DNA of 29,835 nt from CAZGAQ01 sp964523405 (GTDB lineage Bacteria; Planctomycetota; Phycisphaerae; UBA1845; Fen-1342): NCBI GenBank assembly GCA_964523405.1, contig CAZGAQ010000050.1, positions 1-29,835 on the forward strand, written 5' to 3'. Shown here piece by piece: positions 6,137-13,404 of this stretch. Position 1 is the stretch's first letter; the number at the start of each line of letters is the position of its first letter. The translations under genes and the position numbers were made by a program. Under the pieces are notes generated by a model. The model searched no databases. It had not been told where the DNA came from and worked only from the letters and a program-made list of their open reading frames with translations.

Positions 6137-7816
6137 ATGACAGCCGAAGGTACAACCCGCAAACGCGTCCTGGTCCTCATGGACTCGGCCGGTGTGGCGG
6201 ATCAGTTCGTTGCCGCCCTGCAGGCGCTCGCCGATTTGCGGATCGTCAATAACCCCACTGAGGCCACTGCCGCCCTGAAAGCGGAGACATTTGACCTCGT
6301 CATCTGCGGCGACTCGGAACTCCTTCCTCTGGCACGGGTTGCAACACGCCAGCGCTCCGGCGGCATCCTCGAAGGTGTCGATCAGGGCGCCTGCATAGTC
6401 ACTCGTGACGGGGAGCTCGCTTGGGCCAACGCCCGCCTCCGCAGCTACCCCGCTGAGGTCGGCGAGGCCGTCCGCCAAGCCTGCACCGAACTCCTCGCTG
6501 AACTGGCCGCCGAGGTCTCCGGCGACAAGCCTCCGCGCGCCCGCCAGCGCACTTTGCACATCGGCTCGGCGTACTACCTCGACCTGTCTGTCTCCGCCCT
6601 GCCCGACATCGATGGCCAGATCCACGAAGCCCTCGGGCTTTTCTCCGATACCAGCGAAATGTCCCGCATGCGCGAGCGGCTCTCCGCCATCGACGCCGCC
6701 GGCCGCGAACTCGTCGCCCTCGATGTCGACGCCACCGCGCAGCTCGACGTCGGTGAACGCCTCCAACGCCTCGAAGCCAACCTCATCCGCTACTGCCGCG
6801 ACCTCCTGCACTTCACGCACTTCTCGGTGATGGTCCTCGATCCGAAGACCAATCACCTCGACACCGTCCTCTCCGGCGGTTTCTCCGAAGAGGCGATCCG
6901 CGGCATCGACATCTACGCCCGCGAGACCGGCAACGGCATCAGCGGCTACGTGGCTGCGACGGGCAAGTCGTACATCTGCCCGGATATCACGAGCGACCCG
7001 CTCTATCTGCCGGGCTTCGAGTGCGCGGCCTCGTCTCTGACCGTCCCGCTGCGCCTGCTCGGTCGCATTGTCGGCATCCTCAATGTCGAGTCGGACAAGC
7101 CCAACACCTTTACCGAGGAAGACCGCCAGGTCGCCGAGGTCTTCGGCCGCTATATCGCTGTCGCCCTGCACACGCTGAAGCTGATCGCGTCTGAGCGCAG
7201 CGACATGGCCGGGCAGGTGACCGCCGACGTCTCGGCCGAGCTCACGCAGCCACTCGATGCGATTCTCGCCGACGTCAGCCGCATCCTCGCGGCGCCGCCC
7301 TCCCCGGACGATTTGCGCCAGCGCCTCCGCGGCATCATCGACCGCGTGGATGATGCCAAGCGTGTCGTCCAGCAGGTCGGCCGGGGGCCGGCGATCCGCG
7401 GGTTACTCCCCGACACGACCGCTATTGACCCGATCCTCAAGGGCAAGCGTGTCCTCGTCGCCGACGACGAGGACATCATTCGCGACACCATTGCCGACGT
7501 GATGTCCAAGGCCGGCGCGGTCCCGGTGACCGCCCAGGACGGCGAAGACGCGATCGCGATGCTGCGCTCGCAGCGTTTCGACATCGTTCTTTCAGACATC
7601 AAGATGCCGAACAAGAATGGCTACGAGGTCTTCGCCGCCACCAAGGAGGTCAACCCGGCCTGCCCCGTGATCCTCATCACCGGCTTCGGCTACGACCCCG
7701 ACCACGCCATCGTCCGCGCCAGCCGCGAAGGCCTCGCCGCCGTGCTGTTCAAACCCTTCAAGGTCGAACAGCTCATGGCGGCGATCCACAAGGCCCTGAC
7801 CCCGCCCGCCAAATAG
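6137..7816 (+). CDS. PAS-GAF-receiver signalling protein with degenerate kinase helix
   Basis: A 559-aa soluble signalling protein; no membrane segment is seen. The order is: residues 8-70, a receiver-like fold lacking the normal acidic set (D16 and D59 only); about 76-175, a PAS-like region (GVDQGACIVTRDGELAWANA); about 200-350, a GAF domain with a GISGYVAATGK core and a GRIVGILNVES strand. Residues about 356-415 resemble a histidine-kinase dimerisation helix, SAELTQPL, with Ala367 where His is expected. A complete receiver at 437-556 has D443/D444, phospho-acceptor D487, T515 and K539. No HATPase domain and no output DNA-binding domain is present. It probably accepts phosphate from another kinase. 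The ATG at 6137 has no clear Shine-Dalgarno; the frame is open further upstream, but that part lacks domain content. Confidence 0.85.
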   Translation: MTAEGTTRKRVLVLMDSAGVADQFVAALQALADLRIVNNPTEATAALKAETFDLVICGDSELLPLARVATRQRSGGILEGVDQGACIVTRDGELAWANARLRSYPAEVGEAVRQACTELLAELAAEVSGDKPPRARQRTLHIGSAYYLDLSVSALPDIDGQIHEALGLFSDTSEMSRMRERLSAIDAAGRELVALDVDATAQLDVGERLQRLEANLIRYCRDLLHFTHFSVMVLDPKTNHLDTVLSGGFSEEAIRGIDIYARETGNGISGYVAATGKSYICPDITSDPLYLPGFECAASSLTVPLRLLGRIVGILNVESDKPNTFTEEDRQVAEVFGRYIAVALHTLKLIASERSDMAGQVTADVSAELTQPLDAILADVSRILAAPPSPDDLRQRLRGIIDRVDDAKRVVQQVGRGPAIRGLLPDTTAIDPILKGKRVLVADDEDIIRDTIADVMSKAGAVPVTAQDGEDAIAMLRSQRFDIVLSDIKMPNKNGYEVFAATKEVNPACPVILITGFGYDPDHAIVRASREGLAAVLFKPFKVEQLMAAIHKALTPPAK

Positions 7817-8011
7817 CGCCGGCCGAGGCTGAGAATTTTCCTACTTTCCGCGCGCGGTGAATTGCTGGGCATGGATACGACCGCCCTTCCCGGAATGGAA
7901 TCCCTGCTTCTCCCTGCTGACCGACCTCGGGCAGGCGCGGCTTGGGCCAGGCCGCCGCGGGACTGCCTCCGGGTGTGGCTTCAGCTTCAATAGGGGCGGC
8001 CTTCAATAGCG

Positions 8012-8039
8012 CCGGGCGCGTTTCTCGCGCGGCGCCCGG
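8012..8039. other. GC hairpin in the 7817-8083 gap
   Basis: CCGGGCGC (8012-8019) pairs with GCGCCCGG (8032-8039) across a 12-base loop. It lies between the stop of the GAF/receiver gene and the convergent methyltransferase remnant. No T run follows on either strand, so it would be at best a weak or factor-aided terminator for both. The rest of the 267-base gap holds nothing I can identify. Confidence 0.35.
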
Positions 8040-8083
8040 GCCAACCCCAGAGCCACCCGGGCACGGCCGCGGGGCGCGCGTTA

Positions 8084-8850
8084 TCACCCCACCACACCTG
8101 CGCCACCCATAATTAAGCCGGCGGTGTCCCCGCAGCGTCGCTGTACGTCCCCGCGCCGCGCTTTTGCGTCCATGCGCCGCGCTTTTGCGTCCCTGCGCCG
8201 CAGTTTCGCGTCCATGCGCGAGAGTTTTGCGTCCATGCGCCGGAGCTTTCCGTCCCTGCGCGGGAGTTTTTCGTCCCTACGCCGGCGGGCCGCGTCCCTG
8301 CGCGGGAGTTTTTCGTCCATGCGCGGGAGCGCCGCATCCATGCGCGGAAGTTCCTCTTCCGTGCGGCGCGGCTTCTCGTCCACGTCGCGCGCCGCGCGGT
8401 TCCTGCGCTGCCGCTCGTCGAGGATTTCCTGCACGGTGAAGAGCTTGATGATGCGGCCGGTCTCTTGGTGGAACACCGCGCACTCGGCCTCGGCGTCGGA
8501 AGAATAGCCGAACGCGACGACGAAGCCGCGCTGGCGCTCCTCGCGGGCCATGACCGCTCCGAACGGGTCGATGTCGGGCCGGCCCACCTTGTCGGCCTGC
8601 TTGACCTGGATCGGGAATCCGTCGCCCGCGAACATGCTGGCGGTCGCGCCCTTCTTCGTGGTCGCGTCGGAGGGCTTGGTACCGACCGGGAAGACGCGGC
8701 CGTCGCTGCCCATGTCGCCGACCTGTACCTTGTTGGGCACGCCACCGAGGGCGATGACGGCCCAGTTCTCGAACTCGACGGGCGGAATTATGCCGAGCTT
8801 CTCGTCGGTCCACGCCGTGTCAAGGATGACGAAGCCGCGCCCGACGTTTC
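8084..8850 (-). pseudogene. C-terminal fragment of a DNA methyltransferase with nuclease-like domain and heptad-repeat tail
   Basis: Reading the minus strand from 8850 gives NVGRGFVILDTAWTDEKLGI, then PPVEFENWAVIALGG, then PNKVQVGDMGSDGRVFPVG and FPIQVKQADKVGRPDIDPFG. These blocks match the C-terminal third of a known group of DNA-methyltransferase proteins that carry a PD-(D/E)xK/Mrr-like element (Asp in SDGR, Lys in QVKQ). The matching part ends near FTVQEILDE. It then runs into a tail of about 90 residues, 13 seven-residue units such as RMDAKLR, encoded by a 21-bp minisatellite. There is no good start: the first in-frame initiator is a GTG at 8740 without a ribosome site. The N-terminal piece of the same gene lies at 9647-9916 beyond the FRG gene. 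I infer a disrupted gene; independent expression of this fragment cannot be excluded. Confidence 0.75.
8120..8385. repeat. 21-bp minisatellite, 13 units
   Basis: The tetramer GTCC (ATCC or TTCC in two units) recurs at 8126, 8147, 8168, 8189, 8210, 8231, 8252, 8273, 8294, 8315, 8336, 8357 and 8378. The spacing is exactly 21 bases every time, with no insertion or deletion. The plus-strand unit is roughly gtccatgcgccggagttttgc, with base changes between copies. In the minus-strand frame each unit encodes seven residues, R-(M/R)-D-(A/E)-K-L-(P/R). There are no spacers of unique sequence, so this is not a CRISPR array. Confidence 0.92.
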
Positions 8851-9606
8851 TCAGCTATGCCGAGCCTTGCGTTCCACCGATCGGCGCGTTTCCCAATTCA
8901 CGAAGTCTGAGAGTCCTTCAAGATCGGGAAAGAGGGCTTTCCTGTTAATGCCGACGTTGTCGAGCTGCCGTTGGAGTGTGGCCTTCATATCTGCGACAAC
9001 TCTGATCACCACGAGGTTGGCGTCCACTTCTGAATGCGCGCGGATGTGTGCATCCTGATGGGGTTCTGCCTGAAGCGCCACGTCGGGCTGCGGATGGCAT
9101 GTGAACAATCCGCTCTGAGCGAGGATGCGGCGATCGAGAGGTCTCGGATTGTATTGCGCTACGACCGTGAGTTGCTCAGGTGTGAGTTTGTCCGGCAGGA
9201 CGACGGTTTGCGCGGAATAGCAATAAACCGCGCCGTCTGCATCGTGACGACCTTCTACGGCAAAGAATAGCGCTGCTAGGGGGTTAGATGACCAGTCGAG
9301 CAGCCTTGTCGCCAAGCCATAGTGCTGAGCGAAAGCCAGGCATTCGAAATCGTTGTCTGGCAAGTCGCGACAGTAGGCGACCGCGTGCTCCCGCCACTCA
9401 CGGAATCGCCCCAGGTCACACGAAGTTTGCCCCTTCTCACGCCAGTGGTCGTTTGCTTTCACGTAGAATTCCGGGCGGCCGGCCTTCGGTTTCAGAGGCC
9501 ATGAAGCGTCGGCCTGACCACGGAACGCCCAGTCAAGCGGTGGAAAGCGCGCGACCAGGCCAACAAACTGCGCCAGATCCACAAAAGTGAATTCCGGAGA
9601 ATCCAT
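8851..9606 (-). CDS. FRG-domain protein
   Basis: A complete 251-aa protein of the FRG-domain family, whose biochemical role is not established. The signature W-A-F-R-G-Q-A-D-A-S-W is at residues 26-36. The central AQHYGLATRLLDWSSNPLAA block (residues 93-112) is the family hallmark, and R160-ILAQSGLFTCH-171 and the C-terminal GINRKALFPDLEGL block are also typical. No signal peptide or membrane segment. It begins with an ATG at 9606 behind a near-perfect AGGAGG at 9614-9619. The gene is visibly less GC-rich than its neighbours and lies precisely between the two halves of a DNA-methyltransferase gene, which suggests acquisition by transfer. FRG genes are often found in accessory and defence regions; a defence role here is inference only. 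Confidence 0.93.
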   Translation of the reverse strand: MDSPEFTFVDLAQFVGLVARFPPLDWAFRGQADASWPLKPKAGRPEFYVKANDHWREKGQTSCDLGRFREWREHAVAYCRDLPDNDFECLAFAQHYGLATRLLDWSSNPLAALFFAVEGRHDADGAVYCYSAQTVVLPDKLTPEQLTVVAQYNPRPLDRRILAQSGLFTCHPQPDVALQAEPHQDAHIRAHSEVDANLVVIRVVADMKATLQRQLDNVGINRKALFPDLEGLSDFVNWETRRSVERKARHS

Positions 9607-9613
9607 AGGTAAT

Positions 9614-9619
9614 CCTCCT
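9614..9619 (-). promoter_or_regulatory. Strong Shine-Dalgarno of the FRG gene
   Basis: AGGAGG on the minus strand, seven bases before the ATG at 9606. It is the strongest ribosome site I see in the window and fixes the FRG start just downstream of the truncated methyltransferase reading frame. Confidence 0.85.
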
Positions 9620-9646
9620 GGGGCATAAAGAGCCGCGCGCCCAGTG

Positions 9647-9916
9647 CGAGGCGTGCCGGTCCTCGAACGAGCGCCTCTCCTTCGTCTCGCCCCAGAAGAC
9701 CTCGTAGTTGCGGTTGCTGTTGAACGGCGGGTCGATGGTGATCAGGTCCACGCACGGGTCGGGCAGCTTGGCGAGCTGGTCCAGGTTGTCGCCGCAGTAG
9801 ATGACGCGGGTGTCGAGCAGCGCCGACGGCGGCCCGGCGGCGCGGCTGCGGACGGGTGTGCCCCCGCCGCCGCTACCTGACGGGCGCGGTCCGGAACGGG
9901 AGGTGCGTTGCGCCAT
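9647..9916 (-). pseudogene. N-terminal fragment of the disrupted DNA methyltransferase
   Basis: From the ATG at 9916 the protein starts with a basic, Ser/Gly-rich leader. It then reads LLDTRVIYCGDNLDQLAKLP and DPCVDLITIDPPFNSNRNYE, followed by VFWGETKERRSFEDRHAS. The DPPF sequence is catalytic motif IV of amino-methylating (N6-adenine/N4-cytosine) DNA methyltransferases of the type with motif IV first. Family resemblance ends at residue 90 (position 9647). The frame then runs on out of register into the FRG gene and stops at 9533, giving a 127-residue product. The SAM-binding motif I, expected in the missing middle, is not found anywhere nearby. The matching C-terminal piece is at 8084-8850. 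Confidence 0.8.
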
Positions 9917-10057
9917 ACGACTTGGATACCACGCGCGGCCGCGAACGTCAACGCGTGGCCGGCATTCAGCACCGAGAACCCCGCCCCGCGTGCCCCCGCC
10001 GGACTTCCCCGCATGCGCCACGCGACGCGATTGCACGTCGGGTGCGGTACTCCGCGG

Positions 10058-10166
10058 CAGCTTCTTCGTCGGGCACGGAGGCCCGACGCTACGGGCTCTA
10101 CCGGCAGCCTCTTCGTCAGGCACCCCTCACAGGTGTTCGGGGCAGGCGGAGGCCTGACGCTACGGC
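10058..10166. repeat. Two copies of a REP-like palindromic element
   Basis: Copy 1 has GTCGGGC (10068-10074) facing GCCCGAC (10081-10087). Copy 2 has GTCAGGC (10115-10121) facing GCCTGAC (10152-10158). Both begin with cggcagc(t/c)tcttcgtc and end in gacgctacgg, so they are diverged duplicates, the second with about 25 extra bases in the loop. They fill most of the 286-base gap between asnS and the methyltransferase start. Short GC-rich palindromes with a GCCTGACGCTACGG arm are the kind of dispersed element seen in large planctomycete genomes (from memory). Confidence 0.65.
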
Positions 10167-10202
10167 GTAACGCGTCTTTGGTGGAACAGCACCTGCGGAC
10201 GC

Positions 10203-11708
10203 CTACGGGTAAATCTTCCCCATCATCCGCGCGAACGGGATCGTCTCGCGGATGTGCTTGAGTCCGCAGACCCACGCCACCGTCCGCTCCACGCCCAGCC
10301 CGAAGCCGCCGTGCGGCACGCTGCCGTAGCGGCGCAGGTCGAGGTACCAGGCGTAGTCCGCCTCACGCAGCCCTTCTTCCTTCATGCGCGCCAGCAGCAC
10401 GTCCAGATCGTCCTCACGCTGCGAGCCGCCGATGATCTCGCCGTAGCCTTCCGGCGCCAGCAGGTCGCAGTTGTTCACCACGCGCGCGTCCTCGGCGTTC
10501 TTCTTCATGTAGAACGCCTTGCAACTGCGCGGATAGTGGCTCACGAAGACCGGCTTCTCGTGCAGCCGCGCGATGATCGTCTCGTCCGAGCCGCCCAGGT
10601 CCCCGCCCCACTCGAACCCCGCGGCCAGTTCCATGTGCTTGGGAATGTTGCGGACGGCGTCTTCCTGGTCCGCCAGCTCCTCGCGCGCGTCCATGATCTC
10701 CTGCGCGAGCTTGTCCGCCTTCCACTCCTTGATGCCCGGCGCCGCCTTCTCGGCCTCCTTGTCCGCGATCGCCTTCTTCAACTCCTCGACGCGGGCCTTG
10801 GCCTTCTCCAGGTCCTCGCGGAGGAACTGCTGCACGCGCGGACTGTGCAGCATGTCGGCCGCCTGGCTGTACGTAATCCGGTCGAATGGCTTGCGGATGC
10901 GCTCCAGCTTCGCCGGGTCGCGTCCCAGGAGCTCCAGTTCGCTGCGCCGCTCGCGCAGCGCCTTCTGCACGATGAACTCGACGAAGTCCTCCGCCAGGTT
11001 CATCACGTCGTGGATGTCCGCGTACGCGATCTCCGGCTCGACCATCCAGAACTCGGTCAGGTGCCGGCGCGTCTTGCTCTTCTCCGCCCGGAACGTCGGC
11101 CCGAAGCAGTACACCTTGCGGTGCGCCATCATCGCCGACTCGACGTAGAGCTGCCCGGTCTGCGCCAGGTACACCGGCTCGCCGAAGTAGTCCACGGAGA
11201 ACAGCGTCTGCGCCCCTTCGCCCGCGGCCGGCGCGAAGATCGGCGTGTCGATCAGGATGAAGCCGTGCTCGTTGAAGTACTGCCGGATGCCTTCGACGAT
11301 CGTGTGCCGCACCCGCAGAATCGCCCATTGCCGCTGCGAGCGGAACCACAGGTGCCGCCGCTCCATCAGGAACTCGATCCCGTGCGGCTTCGGCGTGATC
11401 GGATAGCCCGACACGTTCTGCACGACTTCCAGCCCACTCACCGCCAGCTCGTGCCCGCCCGGACTGCGCGGCTCGGCCTTCACCGTCCCGGTCACCCGGA
11501 GCGACGATTCCTGCCCGAGGTGCCTCGCCGCCTCGAAAACCTCGGCCGTGTCGTCGCGCTTCTCCAGCACGCACTGGCACAGCCCGGTGCCGTCCCGCAC
11601 CACCAGAAACATGAGCTTGCCCGACGAGCGGCTGTTGTAGAGCCAGCCGGACAGCGTTACCGTTTGGCCGACATGCTGAGAAAGCTGCGAAATCGTCGCG
11701 GTCGCCAT
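10203..11708 (-). CDS. asnS: Asparaginyl-tRNA synthetase
   Basis: Class IIb synthetase (501 aa; usual length about 430-470) that charges tRNA-Asn. An N-terminal OB-fold anticodon-binding domain (residues 15-105, VTLSGWLYNSRSSGKLMFLVVRDG) is followed by the catalytic core. Motif 2 is FRAEKSKTRRHLTEFWMVE (206-224). Motif 3 is GGFGLGVERTVAWVCG (467-482), and the protein ends with RETIPFARMMGKIYP. Residues about 293-355 form a Lys/Glu/Asp-rich helical segment predicted as coiled coil, inserted before the AGFEWGGDLGGSDE block, and account for the excess length. The ATG at 11708 has AAAGGA about nine bases upstream. Transcribed divergently from the PstS-like gene, with only 69 bases between the two starts. 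Confidence 0.96.
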   Translation of the reverse strand: MATATISQLSQHVGQTVTLSGWLYNSRSSGKLMFLVVRDGTGLCQCVLEKRDDTAEVFEAARHLGQESSLRVTGTVKAEPRSPGGHELAVSGLEVVQNVSGYPITPKPHGIEFLMERRHLWFRSQRQWAILRVRHTIVEGIRQYFNEHGFILIDTPIFAPAAGEGAQTLFSVDYFGEPVYLAQTGQLYVESAMMAHRKVYCFGPTFRAEKSKTRRHLTEFWMVEPEIAYADIHDVMNLAEDFVEFIVQKALRERRSELELLGRDPAKLERIRKPFDRITYSQAADMLHSPRVQQFLREDLEKAKARVEELKKAIADKEAEKAAPGIKEWKADKLAQEIMDAREELADQEDAVRNIPKHMELAAGFEWGGDLGGSDETIIARLHEKPVFVSHYPRSCKAFYMKKNAEDARVVNNCDLLAPEGYGEIIGGSQREDDLDVLLARMKEEGLREADYAWYLDLRRYGSVPHGGFGLGVERTVAWVCGLKHIRETIPFARMMGKIYP

Positions 11709-11733
11709 GGAGCCGAGTCCTTTCTTTGCCTAA

Positions 11734-11745
11734 GACCAGTTGGTC
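11734..11745. promoter_or_regulatory. 12-bp dyad in the asnS / PstS-like divergent region
   Basis: GACCA-GT-TGGTC is a near-perfect inverted repeat centred 31 bases upstream of the asnS ATG and 38 upstream of the GTG of the divergent lipoprotein. It could be an operator for either gene. It is short enough to occur by chance. Confidence 0.3.
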
Positions 11746-11777
11746 GTAGTGTACGGCCGACGGGCGGGAGTGAAAAC

Positions 11778-12752
11778 GTGCGGACGCGAGAACCAGGCCT
11801 GGTGCGGACCAGTGCGGCGGGGGTGGGGGCGGCACGCCGGGTAAGCCCTGCGGCCCCTGGCTGCGCGTGGTCGCGCGCGGCGACGTTTCTGGCAACCACC
11901 GTTCTGCTGGCCGGCGCGGCCGGCTGCACGACGACACACCTGCCCGGTGGCCGCGTGTCGCTGGGTGGCGCCCAGGTTTCCGTCGAACTCGTGGACTCCT
12001 GGCTCCGCGCCGCAAGATCCTATGCGTTCGCGCCCACCCAGGTCATGCCGGTGTACATGTCGCAGCACGGCTTCCAGGCCCTACGCAAGGGCCAATGCGA
12101 CATCGCCTGCACCGATCGCCTGATCACCCCGCGCGAACTCGAGCAGTTCGCCGGCCGTCAGGTCCAGGGCTACCGCATCGCGTTCTATGGCTACGCCCTG
12201 TACGTGCACCGCGACAACCCCCTCGACTCGATTCTCTCCAAGCACGCTCGTCTCGTGTTTCAGCAGAAGATCAAGGATTGGAAGGAGCTGGCGGGCGAGC
12301 AGATCGCGAACTGGGAAGGGCCAATCCAGCTTTACGGTCCGCCGAAGAGCTCGCGCGGCGGGCAGATCCTGGGCCCGATGGCGAAAATCTGGTTCGCGGA
12401 TGCCACTTGGACCGTCCTCGAAACGGACCGCGAAATCGTCGCACGCGTGGCCACCGACCCGTATGCTCTGGGCTTCGCCAGCATCGGCTACGACCGTCCC
12501 GATGTACGCTACCTTGGACTGCGCATGGAGCGGACAAGCGCGCCGGCCTTTCCCTCGCTGGAGGAAATCGAGGCGGAGAAATACGGCCTGGCCAAGGTGA
12601 TCTACATCTACTACGTCACGCCCGCCCCGCCGCCCGTGCAGGCCGTCGTCGACTACCTGCTCAGCGCCGAAGGCCGCGCGGCCATCGAAAGCACGAGTCT
12701 TTGGGCGGTGCCGCCGGACCGCGCTTCAGCCCCGCCGGTCAAGCCATCCTGA
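11778..12752 (+). CDS. PstS-like periplasmic-binding lipoprotein
   Basis: A 324-aa protein of the PBP-like (phosphate-binding, PstS-type) superfamily. The GTG at 11778 has GGGAG about seven bases upstream. The N-terminus is basic, then FLATTVLLAGAAGC forms a lipoprotein signal with Cys near residue 50. Downstream are the usual binding-domain blocks: GQCDIACTDRLITPRELEQF (the variant of the S-D-I-A-...-R stretch), IAFYGYALYVHRDNPLDSI, IKDWKELAGEQIANW (compare W..L-G), PPKSSRGG and VATDPYALGFASIGY. No pst transporter genes are adjacent, so the ligand and partner are unknown. The long upstream open frame on this strand is antisense to asnS and is not counted. Confidence 0.82.
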   Translation: MRTREPGLVRTSAAGVGAARRVSPAAPGCAWSRAATFLATTVLLAGAAGCTTTHLPGGRVSLGGAQVSVELVDSWLRAARSYAFAPTQVMPVYMSQHGFQALRKGQCDIACTDRLITPRELEQFAGRQVQGYRIAFYGYALYVHRDNPLDSILSKHARLVFQQKIKDWKELAGEQIANWEGPIQLYGPPKSSRGGQILGPMAKIWFADATWTVLETDREIVARVATDPYALGFASIGYDRPDVRYLGLRMERTSAPAFPSLEEIEAEKYGLAKVIYIYYVTPAPPPVQAVVDYLLSAEGRAAIESTSLWAVPPDRASAPPVKPS

Positions 12753-12930
12753 GACAACTTCGCCGGCTTGCCGCCGACAGTAGACCCGCGCGCCGCGCGC
12801 AGCGCCGCCGTGGCGCGACGGCCCCCAGCGGTCGACGTGGGACCTCCCCCCCCTGCTTCATCCGCAAAGTCCGGCGCGCACCGGGCCCCTGTTCGCAGCG
12901 TCGATACGTGGCGGTCTACAGAGAAGTGAG

Positions 12931-12979
12931 AAAAAGAGCCTGGAGCCGCAGCGCACCGGAGGCGCAGCGACTCCAGGCT
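12931..12979 (-). terminator. Rho-independent terminator after the PilZ gene
   Basis: On the minus strand AGCCTGGAG (12971-12979) pairs perfectly with CTCCAGGCT (12937-12945). The 25-base loop can pair further internally. The stem is followed directly by CTTTTTCTC. It starts 13 bases after the stop of the PilZ gene at 12993, ending the NYN-PilZ transcript. The gap 12753-12930 shows nothing else. Confidence 0.85.
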
Positions 12980-12992
12980 GAACCGCCGTGAT

Positions 12993-13391
12993 CTAGCTGA
13001 CCACGCGGGTGAGGGAGGCTTCCGCAGTATCGAGGACGACGCCGGCATCAATATGGTCTTCGCCGCCTTCGATGCACAACCGTGTCCGCACGACCGTCGC
13101 CCAACGGCTGCCAATCACGCCGAACGGCGAGGTCGAGCGCGCTCCGGGCAGATGCGAACGCAGTTCGTAGCGCTGCCCTTCCGCTACGCCGTAGCCCAGC
13201 GGCACGCGCAGCCGCATGCCACTCGGTGAAGCTTCGACGCAGCGGCACCGCAATACGGTGGAGCCGTGATGATCAATCATCCACAAATCGCAATCCACGA
13301 GGTCGCGCGGCTCACACCGGCGTTCATAAACAGGGGGCACCACAGGACTGGTAACCGGGCTGGAGCCAACGCTTGCCGTTTCGAGGGGCAT
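12993..13391 (-). CDS. PilZ-like domain protein
   Basis: A 132-aa protein from the ATG at 13391, which has AAGGAG eight bases upstream; longer in-frame starts overlap the preceding gene. Residues 24-29 (RRCEPR) give the RxxxR element. Residues 53-58 (EASPSG) stand at the position of the (D/N)xSxxG motif, with Glu replacing Asp/Asn. Spacing and the beta-strand pattern that follows (MRLRVPLGYGVAEGQRYEL) fit a c-di-GMP-binding PilZ fold; the Asp/Asn change may weaken binding. There is no second domain, signal or membrane segment. It is 13 bases downstream of the NYN gene and followed by a clear terminator, so the two form a small operon. Confidence 0.72.
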   Translation of the reverse strand: MPLETASVGSSPVTSPVVPPVYERRCEPRDLVDCDLWMIDHHGSTVLRCRCVEASPSGMRLRVPLGYGVAEGQRYELRSHLPGARSTSPFGVIGSRWATVVRTRLCIEGGEDHIDAGVVLDTAEASLTRVVS

Positions 13392-13404
13392 ACCACCGTC
13401 TCCT

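Noticed and set aside
7773..8087. Minus-strand open frame of about 100 codons in the gap right of the GAF/receiver gene
   Set aside because: It overlaps the end of that gene, lacks a ribosome site and has a low-complexity Gly/Pro/Ala/Arg composition.
8120..8385. CRISPR-like array
   Set aside because: Units are directly abutting at 21 bases with no unique spacers and no cas genes nearby.
8124..8507. Plus-strand open frames over the minisatellite, such as repeated FASMRRS units
   Set aside because: Any frame without a stop in a 21-bp unit stays open. The minus frame continues into recognisable nuclease-like sequence; the plus frames do not join any known domain.
10254..11777. Plus-strand open frame running from inside asnS into the PstS-like gene
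   Set aside because: The first 500 codons are the complement of asnS. The real protein begins at the GTG at 11778, where a ribosome site and lipoprotein signal appear.
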